A stretch of 39,749 bases of DNA, taken from NCBI RefSeq assembly GCF_946478835.1, contig NZ_CAMLDV010000013.1, forward strand, positions 1 through 39,749. Reading direction: 5' to 3'. Positions 21,785 through 29,797 of this stretch are shown here, in pieces. Every line of letters begins with the position of its first letter. Within the stretch, counting starts at the first letter, position 1. Below the pieces are notes generated by a model. That model had not been told where the DNA came from and ran no database searches. It worked only from the letters and a program-made list of their open reading frames with translations. This DNA comes from an uncultured Bdellovibrio sp. GTDB taxonomy: Bacteria > Bdellovibrionota > Bdellovibrionia > Bdellovibrionales > Bdellovibrionaceae. A program made the position numbers and the translations under genes.

Positions 21785-22723
21785 TTAATGAATCCATCCT
21801 AAAAGAATAGCGCCTAGAGTTCCACTTGCAACCACAATCCAAAGTGAAACACCTTGAAGAAAAGGTTTTACTCCAACACTGCGGACAGTATTGCGAGTTA
21901 AGCTTAACCCAATTAGAAACAAAGTTAACACCAGCATTCTTTTTGCGACTTCATTCACGACATGTCCTACAGGTTGCAAGCTTGGAATCCAAGTTACAAG
22001 AGCCGCGGCAATTAAAAAGCCCAAAATGAACCAAGGCTTCTTCCCTTTTTGACGAGGACCTGCATCGTTTTGTTTGGAATAAAGATAGCCAACAAAAAAC
22101 GCCACAGGAACGATCCACAAAGCGCGCGCCAGTTTCACCGTTGTGCCAACTTGCAGAGCCTCAGCCCCATACTGCATCGACGCTCCCACGACAGAACTTG
22201 TGTCATGAATAGCAAGAGCACTCCACAGACCAAACTGCGTCTGAGACAAATCAAAGAAATGCCCAAGCGGAGGAAAAATAAACAGCGCCAATGCATTCAA
22301 CATGAAAACAGTTCCTAATGCTACAGACACTTCATGATGTTTTGCTTTAATAACAGGAGCCACGGCAGCGATGGCACTGCCTCCGCAAATGGCTGTTCCA
22401 ACGGTAATCAAAACGGAGGTGTCTTTTTCTGTTTTATAGAGCTTTCCTAAAACAACGCCCATACCAAGAGCCAATGAAATTCCTGCAACGGTATAGCCAA
22501 CTCCTTGCAAGCCCACTTTACCGATGACTTCAAGATTCATCCCGGCTCCCATCCCCATAACAGACAGACTTAAAAGGGAGTGAGTGATTTTACGTGTTTT
22601 ATCAAGGTAAGGATTTCCGAGCCACAACGCCAGAACAACACCGGCTAAAAGCGCAATCCCGGAAGAAACAAATGGGGCCAGGCACAAAAGAGCGACAGCG
22701 GGAATAAGTATTTGAGCGAGCAT
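21785..22723 (-). CDS. yeiH: YeiH/UPF0324 family membrane protein (putative sulfite/sulfate exporter)
   Basis: The 312-residue protein has about ten membrane segments. UPF0324 landmarks are SLLSLSVMGMGAGMNLEVI, GTAICGGSAIAAVAPVI, VALGTVFMLNALALFIFPPLGHFFDLSQTQFGLWSALAIHDTSSVVGA, and KLARALWIVPVAF. E. coli YeiH is controlled by the LysR-type YeiE and is thought to export sulfite or a related anion. Here a YeiE-like gene lies divergently upstream, the same arrangement. It heads an operon with the AcfC-like gene and the frameshifted membrane gene. Confidence 0.93.
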   Translation of the reverse strand: MLAQILIPAVALLCLAPFVSSGIALLAGVVLALWLGNPYLDKTRKITHSLLSLSVMGMGAGMNLEVIGKVGLQGVGYTVAGISLALGMGVVLGKLYKTEKDTSVLITVGTAICGGSAIAAVAPVIKAKHHEVSVALGTVFMLNALALFIFPPLGHFFDLSQTQFGLWSALAIHDTSSVVGASMQYGAEALQVGTTVKLARALWIVPVAFFVGYLYSKQNDAGPRQKGKKPWFILGFLIAAALVTWIPSLQPVGHVVNEVAKRMLVLTLFLIGLSLTRNTVRSVGVKPFLQGVSLWIVVASGTLGAILLGWIH

Positions 22724-22792
22724 ATAAACCTCTTTGCTTGCCTAGATATTCCCTCACAATCATCATAAATACTAATATTATTACCTTATATC

Positions 22793-22811
22793 ATATCAGA
22801 ATTTCTGATAT
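22793..22811. promoter_or_regulatory. LysR-type binding site between yeiH and the regulator gene
   Basis: ATATCAGAA (22793-22801) and TTCTGATAT (22803-22811) form a perfect nine-base inverted repeat around one base, including a T-N11-A core. It lies 12 bases before the LysR start in the divergent intergenic region, where a LysR-type protein would control both genes. Confidence 0.65.
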
Positions 22812-22823
22812 TATTTCTTCATC

Positions 22824-23729
22824 ATGAATAACTATGATTTCCGTTTTAATCCTGAGCTTCTTTCCACCTTTCTCGCTGTTGCGGAAGCGGGACGAGTTTC
22901 CGCTGCTGCCAAGAGCCTTCATATTTCACAACCGTCTGTGACCTCGCACATTCGTCAGCTTGAGGAGGCCCTGGGGGTTCAGCTTTTTAAACGCTCCGTA
23001 AAAGGCGTGGAATTGACGGCAAAGGGACAAAAGTTTCACGACAAAGCAAAACAAATTTTTTCTCTGATTAACAACGCCGTTCACGATATTGAAGGCGGAC
23101 ACGAGCCTAAAGGAAAGTTGATGATCGCCGCAAGCACAACAATTGCGGATTATGTTTTGCCTTCTCTGCTTTCTGATTTTAAAAAGCGTTATCCTCTAGT
23201 TCAAGTTTCCTTGAAGGTTCAAAACACGGAAGAAGTTTTAGATCTCGTCCGTGAAGAACATGCCCCCCTGGGGCTGGTGGAAGGACATGCCAGAGCGGCC
23301 TCTGTTCACTTGGAACCTTTTCTTGAAGATGAACTGGTTTTAGTCGTTCCTTCAGCGTGGGTAGCCAGCATTCGCAAAACGTCTGATATTTTGAATTATC
23401 CTTTGCTGATGCGTGAGCCGGGCTCCGGCACACGTTCTATCATTGAAAGAGAATTTAAAAAAAGAAATATATCTATTAAAAACTTTAAAGAAGTGATTGA
23501 GATGGGAAGCGCCGGCGCTATTAAATCGGCCGTCGCTGCAGAATTGGGCGTTTCATTTTTATCTCGCATCTCCGTACAAAATGAAATGGCTTTGGGGAAA
23601 ATCACCACGGTACCATTGCCCGACTTAAAAATGATTCGAATGTTTCGTTGGGCTTTGCCTTCAGGAGGCCTTTCGCCGTCCGCTCAAGAGTTTTATCGAT
23701 TTGCGAGCGGGTTACAAACCCGCTCTTAA
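22824..23729 (+). CDS. LysR family regulator, YeiE-like
   Basis: The 301-residue product has the LysR helix-turn-helix at residues 8-66 (LLSTFLAVAEAGRVSAAAKSLHISQPSVTSHIRQLEEALGVQLFKRS). An effector domain starts KGKLMIAASTTIADYVLPSLLSDF and includes EPGSGTRSIIE, a typical CysB/YeiE effector segment. Position divergent from yeiH supports a YeiE-type role sensing sulfite or a sulfur compound. No ribosome binding site is visible, and a possible -10 (TATTAT) lies about ten bases before the ATG, so a leaderless message is possible. The 3' end overlaps pepP by 18 bases, tail to tail. Confidence 0.92.
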   Translation: MNNYDFRFNPELLSTFLAVAEAGRVSAAAKSLHISQPSVTSHIRQLEEALGVQLFKRSVKGVELTAKGQKFHDKAKQIFSLINNAVHDIEGGHEPKGKLMIAASTTIADYVLPSLLSDFKKRYPLVQVSLKVQNTEEVLDLVREEHAPLGLVEGHARAASVHLEPFLEDELVLVVPSAWVASIRKTSDILNYPLLMREPGSGTRSIIEREFKKRNISIKNFKEVIEMGSAGAIKSAVAAELGVSFLSRISVQNEMALGKITTVPLPDLKMIRMFRWALPSGGLSPSAQEFYRFASGLQTRS

Positions 23730-24986
23730 TTCTTCAATCTCTGATATTTCTTTAGGTACGGACGTCAGAAGCTCTGCTCCCGTAGCTGTCACGGCAACGT
23801 CATCTTCGATACGCACACCAATACCCAAATACTGTGAAGGCACTCCGATTCCTTCGCGGAAGTAAAGACCTGGCTCCACGGTGAAGCACATACCTTCTGC
23901 CAGCTTTAAGGCATTTCCCGAATCATCCACATAAGAAGAGGGATCATGAACGTCCAAGCCAATCCAGTGAGAGGTTGAATGCGGCATGAACTTACCAAGA
24001 TTCTCCTGAACGGTGTCTTTTGCAAATCCATTCTTAAGCAGTCCCTCCGAAAGATGTGTTAACGCGATCTCGTGCAAATTTTTTAAGGTCACTCCAGACT
24101 TCACATTTTCTAGAACCGCTTTTTGTGCATCTAAAACGATTTGATAGATCTTCTTTTGTTCAGCAGAAAATTTTTTTCCGACTGGAAGAACGCGCGTAAT
24201 ATCGGCGCAGTATCCTTGATATTCCCCACCAGCATCAATCAAAACAATTTCACCTTCGTTCAGAATTCGCTCCGTTCCTCTTGCATGCAAGATCGTCGAT
24301 CTTTCTCCGGCACCCGCAATACTTTCATAAGCTGTCCACGGCATTCCCTGCGCCATAAATCGGGATTCAATCCAGCCTACAACCTCACGTTCAGATTTTC
24401 CTATTAAGTTTTGTTTCATCAACTCTCTGTGCACCAAAGACGATCTGCGGCCCGCTTCCTTCATTAGCGAGATTTCGTGATTATCTTTAACGAGCCTCAT
24501 TGTACCAATAAGAGTTCGCGAGTCGCAAAGCGCTAAGGGCAAATTGGAAACACGACCGCGATGACGACTCTCGTAAGAAATCGTACTCAAAAGAGTCTGA
24601 TCTATCTTTTGATTGCGCCCTATCGCTAAGGCAACTCTATCGAAGTCGTTTGTATGGCTGTGAATGATATCCGCAAGTTTATCCACACTTTCAAAGCTCA
24701 CATCTTGCAATTTTTCTTTATCCGCGGCCGTTAACGAATGTCCGTCATCCCAGACGGCGGTGGCCTCGTTGGCATCCGAAAGAAAATACGTTTTTTTCCC
24801 AATAACTAAAAGAACCGCCCCAATAAGATGAACACCAGTGAGGTAATAAAAGTCCCCCGCCGTCTTATGTCGATACGCTACAGAATGCGATCTCATCGCT
24901 TCATCGCCAGAAGAAATCACAAAAAGCGTTCGAGAGTATTTTAAACCTAATTCTTGTCGTCTTTTTTGATAAATCATTGTTTCCAT
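23712..24986 (-). CDS. pepP: Xaa-Pro aminopeptidase (aminopeptidase P family)
   Basis: The 424-residue protein has an N-terminal creatinase-like domain (about 1-165; SHSVAYRHKTAGDFYYLTG) and a C-terminal pita-bread M24 domain. The dinuclear metal ligands are visible: Asp in VLIDAGGEY, Asp in YCADITRVLP, His in PHSTSHWIGLDVHD, Glu in FTVEPGLYF and Glu in VRIEDDVAV. It removes an N-terminal residue preceding proline, using manganese. Length matches E. coli PepP. A second in-frame ATG three codons in is an alternative start. It is divergent from the XRE regulator gene, whose palindrome lies near the pepP start. Confidence 0.94.
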   Translation of the reverse strand: METMIYQKRRQELGLKYSRTLFVISSGDEAMRSHSVAYRHKTAGDFYYLTGVHLIGAVLLVIGKKTYFLSDANEATAVWDDGHSLTAADKEKLQDVSFESVDKLADIIHSHTNDFDRVALAIGRNQKIDQTLLSTISYESRHRGRVSNLPLALCDSRTLIGTMRLVKDNHEISLMKEAGRRSSLVHRELMKQNLIGKSEREVVGWIESRFMAQGMPWTAYESIAGAGERSTILHARGTERILNEGEIVLIDAGGEYQGYCADITRVLPVGKKFSAEQKKIYQIVLDAQKAVLENVKSGVTLKNLHEIALTHLSEGLLKNGFAKDTVQENLGKFMPHSTSHWIGLDVHDPSSYVDDSGNALKLAEGMCFTVEPGLYFREGIGVPSQYLGIGVRIEDDVAVTATGAELLTSVPKEISEIEELRAGL

Positions 24987-25029
24987 GTCTTGAGTATAGG
25001 TATGAGATACAATATTCTAAATGAAGCAT

Positions 25030-25058
25030 TAAAAAGTACCTTATTTGGGTACTTTTTA
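25030..25058. promoter_or_regulatory. Palindrome upstream of the XRE regulator
   Basis: TAAAAAGTACC (25030-25040) and GGTACTTTTTA (25048-25058) form a perfect eleven-base inverted repeat with a seven-base spacer. It lies between pepP and the XRE gene and is a likely operator. A terminator role is unlikely because it precedes both genes. Confidence 0.55.
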
Positions 25059-25077
25059 GGAAACCCAGGAGAAGACC

Positions 25078-25803
25078 ATGGAACACTCGCAATACCTTTC
25101 TGCTATCAAAAAAGCTCTTAAAGCGCGAGGCGTGACTTATCTGGATCTAGCTGAGCAATTGAAAATGACAGAGTCCGGAGTCAAAAAAATGCTCAACGCC
25201 AAAGACATTTCTTTTCGTCGGGTTCTACAGATATGCGACTGTCTAGGAATCTTGCCTGGCCAACTTTTTTCTCTTTCAGAAAGAACATCAATTTCTGAAG
25301 TTATTCTAACAACTCAGCAAGAAGAGGCGCTTTTAAAAAACCGCGGCTTACTTGCCGTCTACTGGCGTATTGTGATTGAAAAGTATGAGCCTCACGAAAT
25401 CGAAAGGCTTCAACACCTAACAAAAGCCGAATTAAAAAAGATTTTGGATCGTTTAGTTTCGTTGAATTTACTCACAGCTCGCAAAGGAGTGTATAGGGCA
25501 AAGCACGTCGGTAAATTTAAATGGTCTGACAAATCTAAATTAGCTAGCACTCTTAACAAGGAATGGTCTGAGCTGACTTTGCACCGAGCCCTTTCGGGTA
25601 AATTCGACAGTTCTTTGCATCGTCTGGTTTCCATGAAGGTCTCTCAAGAGTCCTATCAAAATCTACTTAAAAAACTTTCCAAAGTTTTAGATGAAGCCGT
25701 TCAGGATTCTGAAAGTGAAGAACTCACTTTGAGCAAGCAAGAGCTTAAAACCTTTACAGCACTTATAGCGGTTACTCCTCAAGGTGTTTTTGATACTATT
25801 TAA
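25078..25803 (+). CDS. XRE-type regulator with DUF4423-like C-terminal region
   Basis: The 241-residue product starts with a Cro/C1 helix-turn-helix (AIKKALKARGVTYLDLAEQLKMTESGVKKMLNAKDISFRRVLQICDCLGILPGQLF). A middle region (about 85-145) resembles a second winged helix (EIERLQHLTKAELKKILDRLVSLNLLTARKGVYR). The tail (VSQESYQNLLKKLSKVLDEAVQDSES) recalls the helical end of TIGR02147/DUF4423 proteins, which are numerous in Bdellovibrio; this is resemblance only. AGGAG precedes the ATG. The targets may include itself and pepP. It overlaps the convergent oxidoreductase gene by eight bases. Confidence 0.82.
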   Translation: MEHSQYLSAIKKALKARGVTYLDLAEQLKMTESGVKKMLNAKDISFRRVLQICDCLGILPGQLFSLSERTSISEVILTTQQEEALLKNRGLLAVYWRIVIEKYEPHEIERLQHLTKAELKKILDRLVSLNLLTARKGVYRAKHVGKFKWSDKSKLASTLNKEWSELTLHRALSGKFDSSLHRLVSMKVSQESYQNLLKKLSKVLDEAVQDSESEELTLSKQELKTFTALIAVTPQGVFDTI

Positions 25804-26776
25804 CGACTAAAACAATTTTACCTGTGTGGGCGCTGGATTCCATTAACTCGTGGGCCTCACGCGCTTGTTCTAGAGGAAATGTTTTATAAATCACAGGCTT
25901 CATATGACCTTGATTTAAAAGCGGCCAGATATTTTTCTCAAGAGCCTGGGCAATACGCGTTTTTTCTTCCACAGAGCGTGCACGCAATGTGGAACCCGTT
26001 AAAGTTAAACGCTTAAACATCATTTTTCTTAAATCCAATTCGACATGAGTTCCTTTTATCGTCGCAATCTGCACCAGTCGGCCCAAGGGCGCGAGAGCTT
26101 CAATATTGCGGATAAAATAATCTCCGCCAACCATATCCAGAATCACGTCCACACCGCGGCCTTGAGTCGTTTCTTTAATAGCCGTCACAAAATCTTCTTC
26201 TTTATAAAGAATCACTCGGTCAGCACCCAAAGCTTTACAAGGAGCCACAGATTCTTTTTTTCCGACAGTCGTAAAAACTTTTGCTCCCAGAGTGTGCGCC
26301 ATTTGGATCGCCGTTGTGCCTATTCCACCTGATCCGCCATGAACTAAGATGCTTTCACCTTTTTGCAGTCGCCCACTTTCAAAAACGTTCGTCCATACTG
26401 TAAAAAAAGTTTCCGGCAAGGCAGCTGCGTGAATCATATCGAAATCTTTCGGAACCGGCAGACACTGGCCTTCAGGAGCCGCAGCATATTCGGCATATCC
26501 TCCCCCGGAGATCAGGGCACACACGCGGTCCCCGACTTTCCAACGGGAAACTTGAGATCCACAAGCAACAACTGTTCCCGCAACTTCCAATCCTAAAATA
26601 TCAGAAGCTCCTGGAGGCGGAGGATAAGTTCCCTGCCGTTGAGCACAGTCAGGACGATTGATACCTGCCGCATGCACTTCGATTAATACGTCATGGGCTG
26701 CCGGTTCAGGGCGAGGACGCTCACGAACATAAAGAACTTCAGGGTCACCAGGATTTTTCATATCAATCACGCGCAT
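25796..26776 (-). CDS. NAD(P)H-quinone oxidoreductase, PIG3-type zinc-free MDR protein
   Basis: This 326-residue protein is a medium-chain reductase: GINRPDCAQRQGTYPPPPGASDILGLEVAGTVVACG at the N-terminus, then the nucleotide-binding ESILVHGGSGGIGTTAIQMAHTLGAKVF. The C-terminal half contains DMVGGDYFIRNIEALAPLGRLVQIATIKG and TLTGSTLRARSVEEK, typical of the PIG3/TP53I3 subgroup. The zinc ligands of alcohol dehydrogenases are absent. It reduces quinones with NADPH and may respond to oxidative or electrophile stress. GAGGTG precedes the ATG. Confidence 0.93.
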   Translation of the reverse strand: MRVIDMKNPGDPEVLYVRERPRPEPAAHDVLIEVHAAGINRPDCAQRQGTYPPPPGASDILGLEVAGTVVACGSQVSRWKVGDRVCALISGGGYAEYAAAPEGQCLPVPKDFDMIHAAALPETFFTVWTNVFESGRLQKGESILVHGGSGGIGTTAIQMAHTLGAKVFTTVGKKESVAPCKALGADRVILYKEEDFVTAIKETTQGRGVDVILDMVGGDYFIRNIEALAPLGRLVQIATIKGTHVELDLRKMMFKRLTLTGSTLRARSVEEKTRIAQALEKNIWPLLNQGHMKPVIYKTFPLEQAREAHELMESSAHTGKIVLVVK

Positions 26777-26926
26777 AGTTCACCTCATCTGTGAGCATGA
26801 AGCGCGCGGAAGTAAGAGTCAAAATGCATTCCTGCAAAATAACATAACTCGCAAAAATGTATAATCTCAAGTCCTCTTGTCCCGCTCTTCGCTCGCATCT
26901 ACATTGGCCTTCACTAAGGAGACTCC

Positions 26927-27397
26927 ATGAAAACCACAGCAATCGTTTTGAGCTTTTTTACTCTCTTAAGCTTTCTGCCAACAACGCACGCAAAAGAAGT
27001 ACAACCTTTGCTTACATGTTCGAAAACGGTGATCGACACGGTCTACATTCCAAAGCTGCGTGAAGTTGCTGATTGGACGGATGATCAACTTAGACCTTAC
27101 GCGAAGCAGATGTGCAATTTAGAAAAGCAACAAGGTGCTTTACGCGGCTCGATTAAAAACCGTGCGGAAGAAATTCGCACAGGCAATTGGCGTATTTGCA
27201 AAGAAGTTATTCCTGGAAATCCAAATCCGACGGACGCCGAATGCAAAACGGCTTATGCTGAGAAAGTGAATGACCTTATCGACAAATGCATTGAGCTTGT
27301 TTCATTAGGACACAATCCGCACAATGTTCTTTTGTTCATTGATCCGCTCAAAGTAGAAGTCGCTTGCCTTAAAGGCGTCAATACGGCGTTAAAGTAG
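26927..27397 (+). CDS. Secreted helical protein with six cysteines, unknown
   Basis: The 156-residue product has a signal peptide (KTTAIVLSFFTLLSFLPTTHAK). The mature part is mostly helical by composition and has six cysteines (LLTCSKT, QMCNLEK, WRICKEV, AECKTAY, DKCIEL, EVACLKG), probably three disulfides. No family was recognised. AAGGAG lies before the ATG, and a TATAAT box at 26860-26865 may be its -10. It may act in the periplasm or outside the cell. It is not in an operon with the next gene, which starts 75 bases later with its own weak start. Confidence 0.72.
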   Translation: MKTTAIVLSFFTLLSFLPTTHAKEVQPLLTCSKTVIDTVYIPKLREVADWTDDQLRPYAKQMCNLEKQQGALRGSIKNRAEEIRTGNWRICKEVIPGNPNPTDAECKTAYAEKVNDLIDKCIELVSLGHNPHNVLLFIDPLKVEVACLKGVNTALK

Positions 27398-27472
27398 AAC
27401 TGTCTTTACTTTCTAGTCTATAGACCAGCGTCCCGTCGTTAAGTCCTTCGGGCGAAATTCGATAAGAAATGT

Positions 27473-27859
27473 ATGAGATTCTTCATGCATTTCTTCTTTG
27501 TTGTTTCATTATCGAGTGCGACAGCTCTGGCTGACGAAAGCTCGGTGTACACGTGTCGCTTTGAAGAGGATCCTCACGGATTTTCTTCAATCCGTATGAA
27601 GAAATATTTCGATACGGCCGCCAATAGGGAATTAGGAAAAGTCGATTTGATTCAGAATTTTATTGTCACCGAAAGCACTCCGACAAAAGTTTATCAGATT
27701 CCGCTTTTAGACAATCAAACCTACGTGCAATTGTGGTATTCGCCCACTCTTCGCGTCGACGCGCAACTCTCTTATAGCCAAGGCTCCAGAGAGTTCCACG
27801 CGACTTATAATAAAAATTCCGAACGCCGTGGGCTCATTTGCGTTGAATTGCGCGATTAA
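27473..27859 (+). CDS. Small secreted protein, unknown
   Basis: The 128-residue product has a signal peptide (FFMHFFFVVSLSSATALADES). A strand-rich mature domain has two cysteines (VYTCRFEED, GLICVEL), near its ends, which could form one disulfide. No family was recognised. The start is not well defined: no strong ribosome binding site precedes ATG 27473, and ATG 27485 is an in-frame alternative. Its end overlaps the convergent Rnk-like gene by four bases. Confidence 0.65.
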   Translation: MRFFMHFFFVVSLSSATALADESSVYTCRFEEDPHGFSSIRMKKYFDTAANRELGKVDLIQNFIVTESTPTKVYQIPLLDNQTYVQLWYSPTLRVDAQLSYSQGSREFHATYNKNSERRGLICVELRD

Positions 27860-28260
27860 AGCTCAAACTGTCCAGATGCTTCCGGCTGATAAACAACCTC
27901 CTGCACTTTAAGTTTTTTCGTCGCACCATTAGGCATTTTCCAATTGATAGATTGACCGGCACTCAATCCCAACAAAGCGATACCCACCGGAGCCAAAATA
28001 GAAATACGTCCTTCTTCCAGCTTAGCGTCCTGCGGATACACCAATGTCATTTCGCTTTCCGTTCCTGTGGATTCGTCTAAAAACTTCACGCGAGAATTCA
28101 TCGTCACAATGTCGCGAGGAATTTCCTTTTGCGAAATCACATTGGCACGACTTAGCTCTTCTTCTAAAGCTTCTGCCCACTGACCTTCCACTTGAGAAAC
28201 TAAAGCAGTTAAACGGTGATAATCTTGATCTGTGATAAAAATGCGATTTTCTGTGGTCAT
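27856..28260 (-). CDS. rnk: Rnk-like GreA/GreB C-terminal domain protein
   Basis: This 134-residue protein matches Rnk, regulator of nucleoside diphosphate kinase. It has a short N-terminal helical part (ITDQDYHRLTALVSQVEGQWAEALEEELSRANVI) and a GreA/B C-terminal domain (VTMNSRVKFLDESTGTESEMTLVYPQDAKLEEGRISILAPVGIALLGLSAGQSINWKMPNGATKKLKV). Rnk binds RNA polymerase but its coiled coil is too short for RNA cleavage. AAGGAGG precedes the ATG. It is a single gene. Confidence 0.92.
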   Translation of the reverse strand: MTTENRIFITDQDYHRLTALVSQVEGQWAEALEEELSRANVISQKEIPRDIVTMNSRVKFLDESTGTESEMTLVYPQDAKLEEGRISILAPVGIALLGLSAGQSINWKMPNGATKKLKVQEVVYQPEASGQFEL

Positions 28261-28335
28261 ACAATCCTCCTTAAGAGAGATGGTGTGTAATGAGATTTAA
28301 AATTTTAGGAATAAAAAAGAAACTAAGCGGCCTTC

Positions 28336-28354
28336 AGCAGAAATTTTCTGCTGC
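28336..28354. repeat. Short hairpin in the rnk upstream region
   Basis: CAGCAGAA (28336-28343) pairs with TTCTGCTG (28347-28354) around three bases. There is no T-run on either strand. It may be an operator or chance. Nothing else was recognised in 28261-28462. Confidence 0.25.
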
Positions 28355-28462
28355 AACAAAATCTCAGAATAGGATTTTTAGACGTTGCATGGCGCATAAA
28401 TGTATTAAACATGAAACTGATGAATTTATCAAGGACCGCCGTGCCAGGCCCATTTAAAGACA

Positions 28463-29356
28463 CTATTTAACCAGATCCTGGACCTTTTTTCCGAGATCCA
28501 GAAGGATCTTGCGAACTCGGTCATAGTCTTTGTCCGTGCAGTCCTTAAAACCCGTCAGATGATAAAGTTTTTTAAGCGCTTTGGCTCCCTCGGGAGTTGA
28601 AGAGAAAGATTTCAAAGCAGCGATAATTTTCTCTTCCAACTCTTTAGGAAAATCCCTCCTAAAAACCACCGGCTCACTGGGAATAGGATCGGTTGTTTTT
28701 AGGATTCGTATTTTTTCAAAAACGTCAGGATACTGGGCTTTAACAAGAAGACGAGCATCCTGAGGCTCACCGTTTTCATCCGGCGTGTAATAAGTGGCCC
28801 CTGCATCGACTCGTCCCTGGTAGACCATGGTTACGACGCTGTCATGCTTTCCCGCAAAAATCACTTCACCCAGTTTCACGTTTTCATCCTTAAGCATTTT
28901 TGCCGCGAGAATATATCCCGATGTGGATGCAGGGTCGACAAACGCGAATTTTTTTCCGTTCAGATCTTGCAGGGTTTTAATTTTAGGATTCTTTGTGATG
29001 ATCTGCCCGCGATATTCAGAAACTCCCAAATTCACACCCATGAGTCGAGCACGCGCCCCATATTTATCATGAGCCAAGATATAACCAAATGTATTCATAA
29101 TCGCGCCGTCCACTCGTTGGGACCCCAGGGCCTCAACAACCGCAACGAAACTCACGGGCACTTGCACTTTGATGTAAAGGCCCGTCTGCTGGAAAATCCA
29201 CTGCTCTAAAATCTTTCCATTCTCCATCAAGACAGCGCTATCTTGGCCAGGCACAAGAGCGAAATGGATCGGATTTTCTTTGTTCCCGAGTTGCTTCTCC
29301 GTGGTGCACGACAACAAGAAACACGAGGACATGATGATGAGTATTTTCTTCACCAC
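28463..29356 (-). CDS. PhnD-like periplasmic binding lipoprotein
   Basis: The 297-residue product has a lipoprotein signal (ILIIMSSCFLLSCTT). It has the phosphate/phosphonate-binding fold of PhnD: PIHFALVPGQDSAVLMENGKILEQWIFQQTGLYIKVQVPVSFVAVVEALGSQRVDGAIMNTFGYILAH, then VDPASTSGYILAAKMLKDENV and ATYYTPDENGEP. GTG at 29356 is chosen because AGGAG lies eight bases upstream. No ABC permease or ATPase is nearby. Instead the gene is divergent from an Hpt-hybrid kinase-regulator set 120 bases away, so it may serve as a ligand sensor for that kinase rather than as a transporter part; this is inference. Confidence 0.88.
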   Translation of the reverse strand: MVKKILIIMSSCFLLSCTTEKQLGNKENPIHFALVPGQDSAVLMENGKILEQWIFQQTGLYIKVQVPVSFVAVVEALGSQRVDGAIMNTFGYILAHDKYGARARLMGVNLGVSEYRGQIITKNPKIKTLQDLNGKKFAFVDPASTSGYILAAKMLKDENVKLGEVIFAGKHDSVVTMVYQGRVDAGATYYTPDENGEPQDARLLVKAQYPDVFEKIRILKTTDPIPSEPVVFRRDFPKELEEKIIAALKSFSSTPEGAKALKKLYHLTGFKDCTDKDYDRVRKILLDLGKKVQDLVK

Positions 29357-29476
29357 AAGACTTTCTCCTGGAATATATGTTCTTGAATTTACTCTTGTTA
29401 TTAAATGTATGCAATAAACACTCTTCTAAACTAAAATACTTTGTATACGTGAGGGTTTATCGAGCATAAGGAGTCC

Positions 29477-29788
29477 ATGGAAATGCCAAAAGTGAAGGTC
29501 GAAATAGATGCTGATTTGCAGGATCTGATTCCACAATTTGTTGAGAATCGAAAAAAAGATATCGAGTCTCTAGAGCAGCTTGTGGAAAAGAATGATCTCG
29601 TCGCCATTGCACAGCTTGCTCACAAAATCAAAGGAGCAGCAGCGGGCTATGGTTTTAACGAGTTAAGTAATTTAGCGGCGCAAATGGAAAAAGCGGCGAA
29701 AGCGAACGATGCAACTCCACTGAAGGATTTAGTAAAGCAAATGAGAATACACTTTCTGAACGTTGAGATTCATTACGTATCTATGTAA
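29477..29788 (+). CDS. Hpt phosphotransfer protein
   Basis: The 103-residue product is a stand-alone Hpt domain: LVEKNDLVAIAQLAHKIKGAAAGYGFNELSNLAAQMEKAAKA, with the phosphoacceptor His49 in AHKIKG. Four helices are evident. It relays phosphate between the receiver domain of a hybrid kinase and a response regulator, both encoded next to it. AAGGAG precedes the ATG. The hybrid kinase gene starts nine bases after its stop, so it is the first gene of the operon. Confidence 0.93.
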   Translation: MEMPKVKVEIDADLQDLIPQFVENRKKDIESLEQLVEKNDLVAIAQLAHKIKGAAAGYGFNELSNLAAQMEKAAKANDATPLKDLVKQMRIHFLNVEIHYVSM

Positions 29789-29797
29789 CAGGAGTTT

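Noticed and set aside
22786..22823. Leaderless promoter for the LysR gene
   Set aside because: TATTAT lies about ten bases before the ATG, but the -35 is poor; it is mentioned in the gene entry only.
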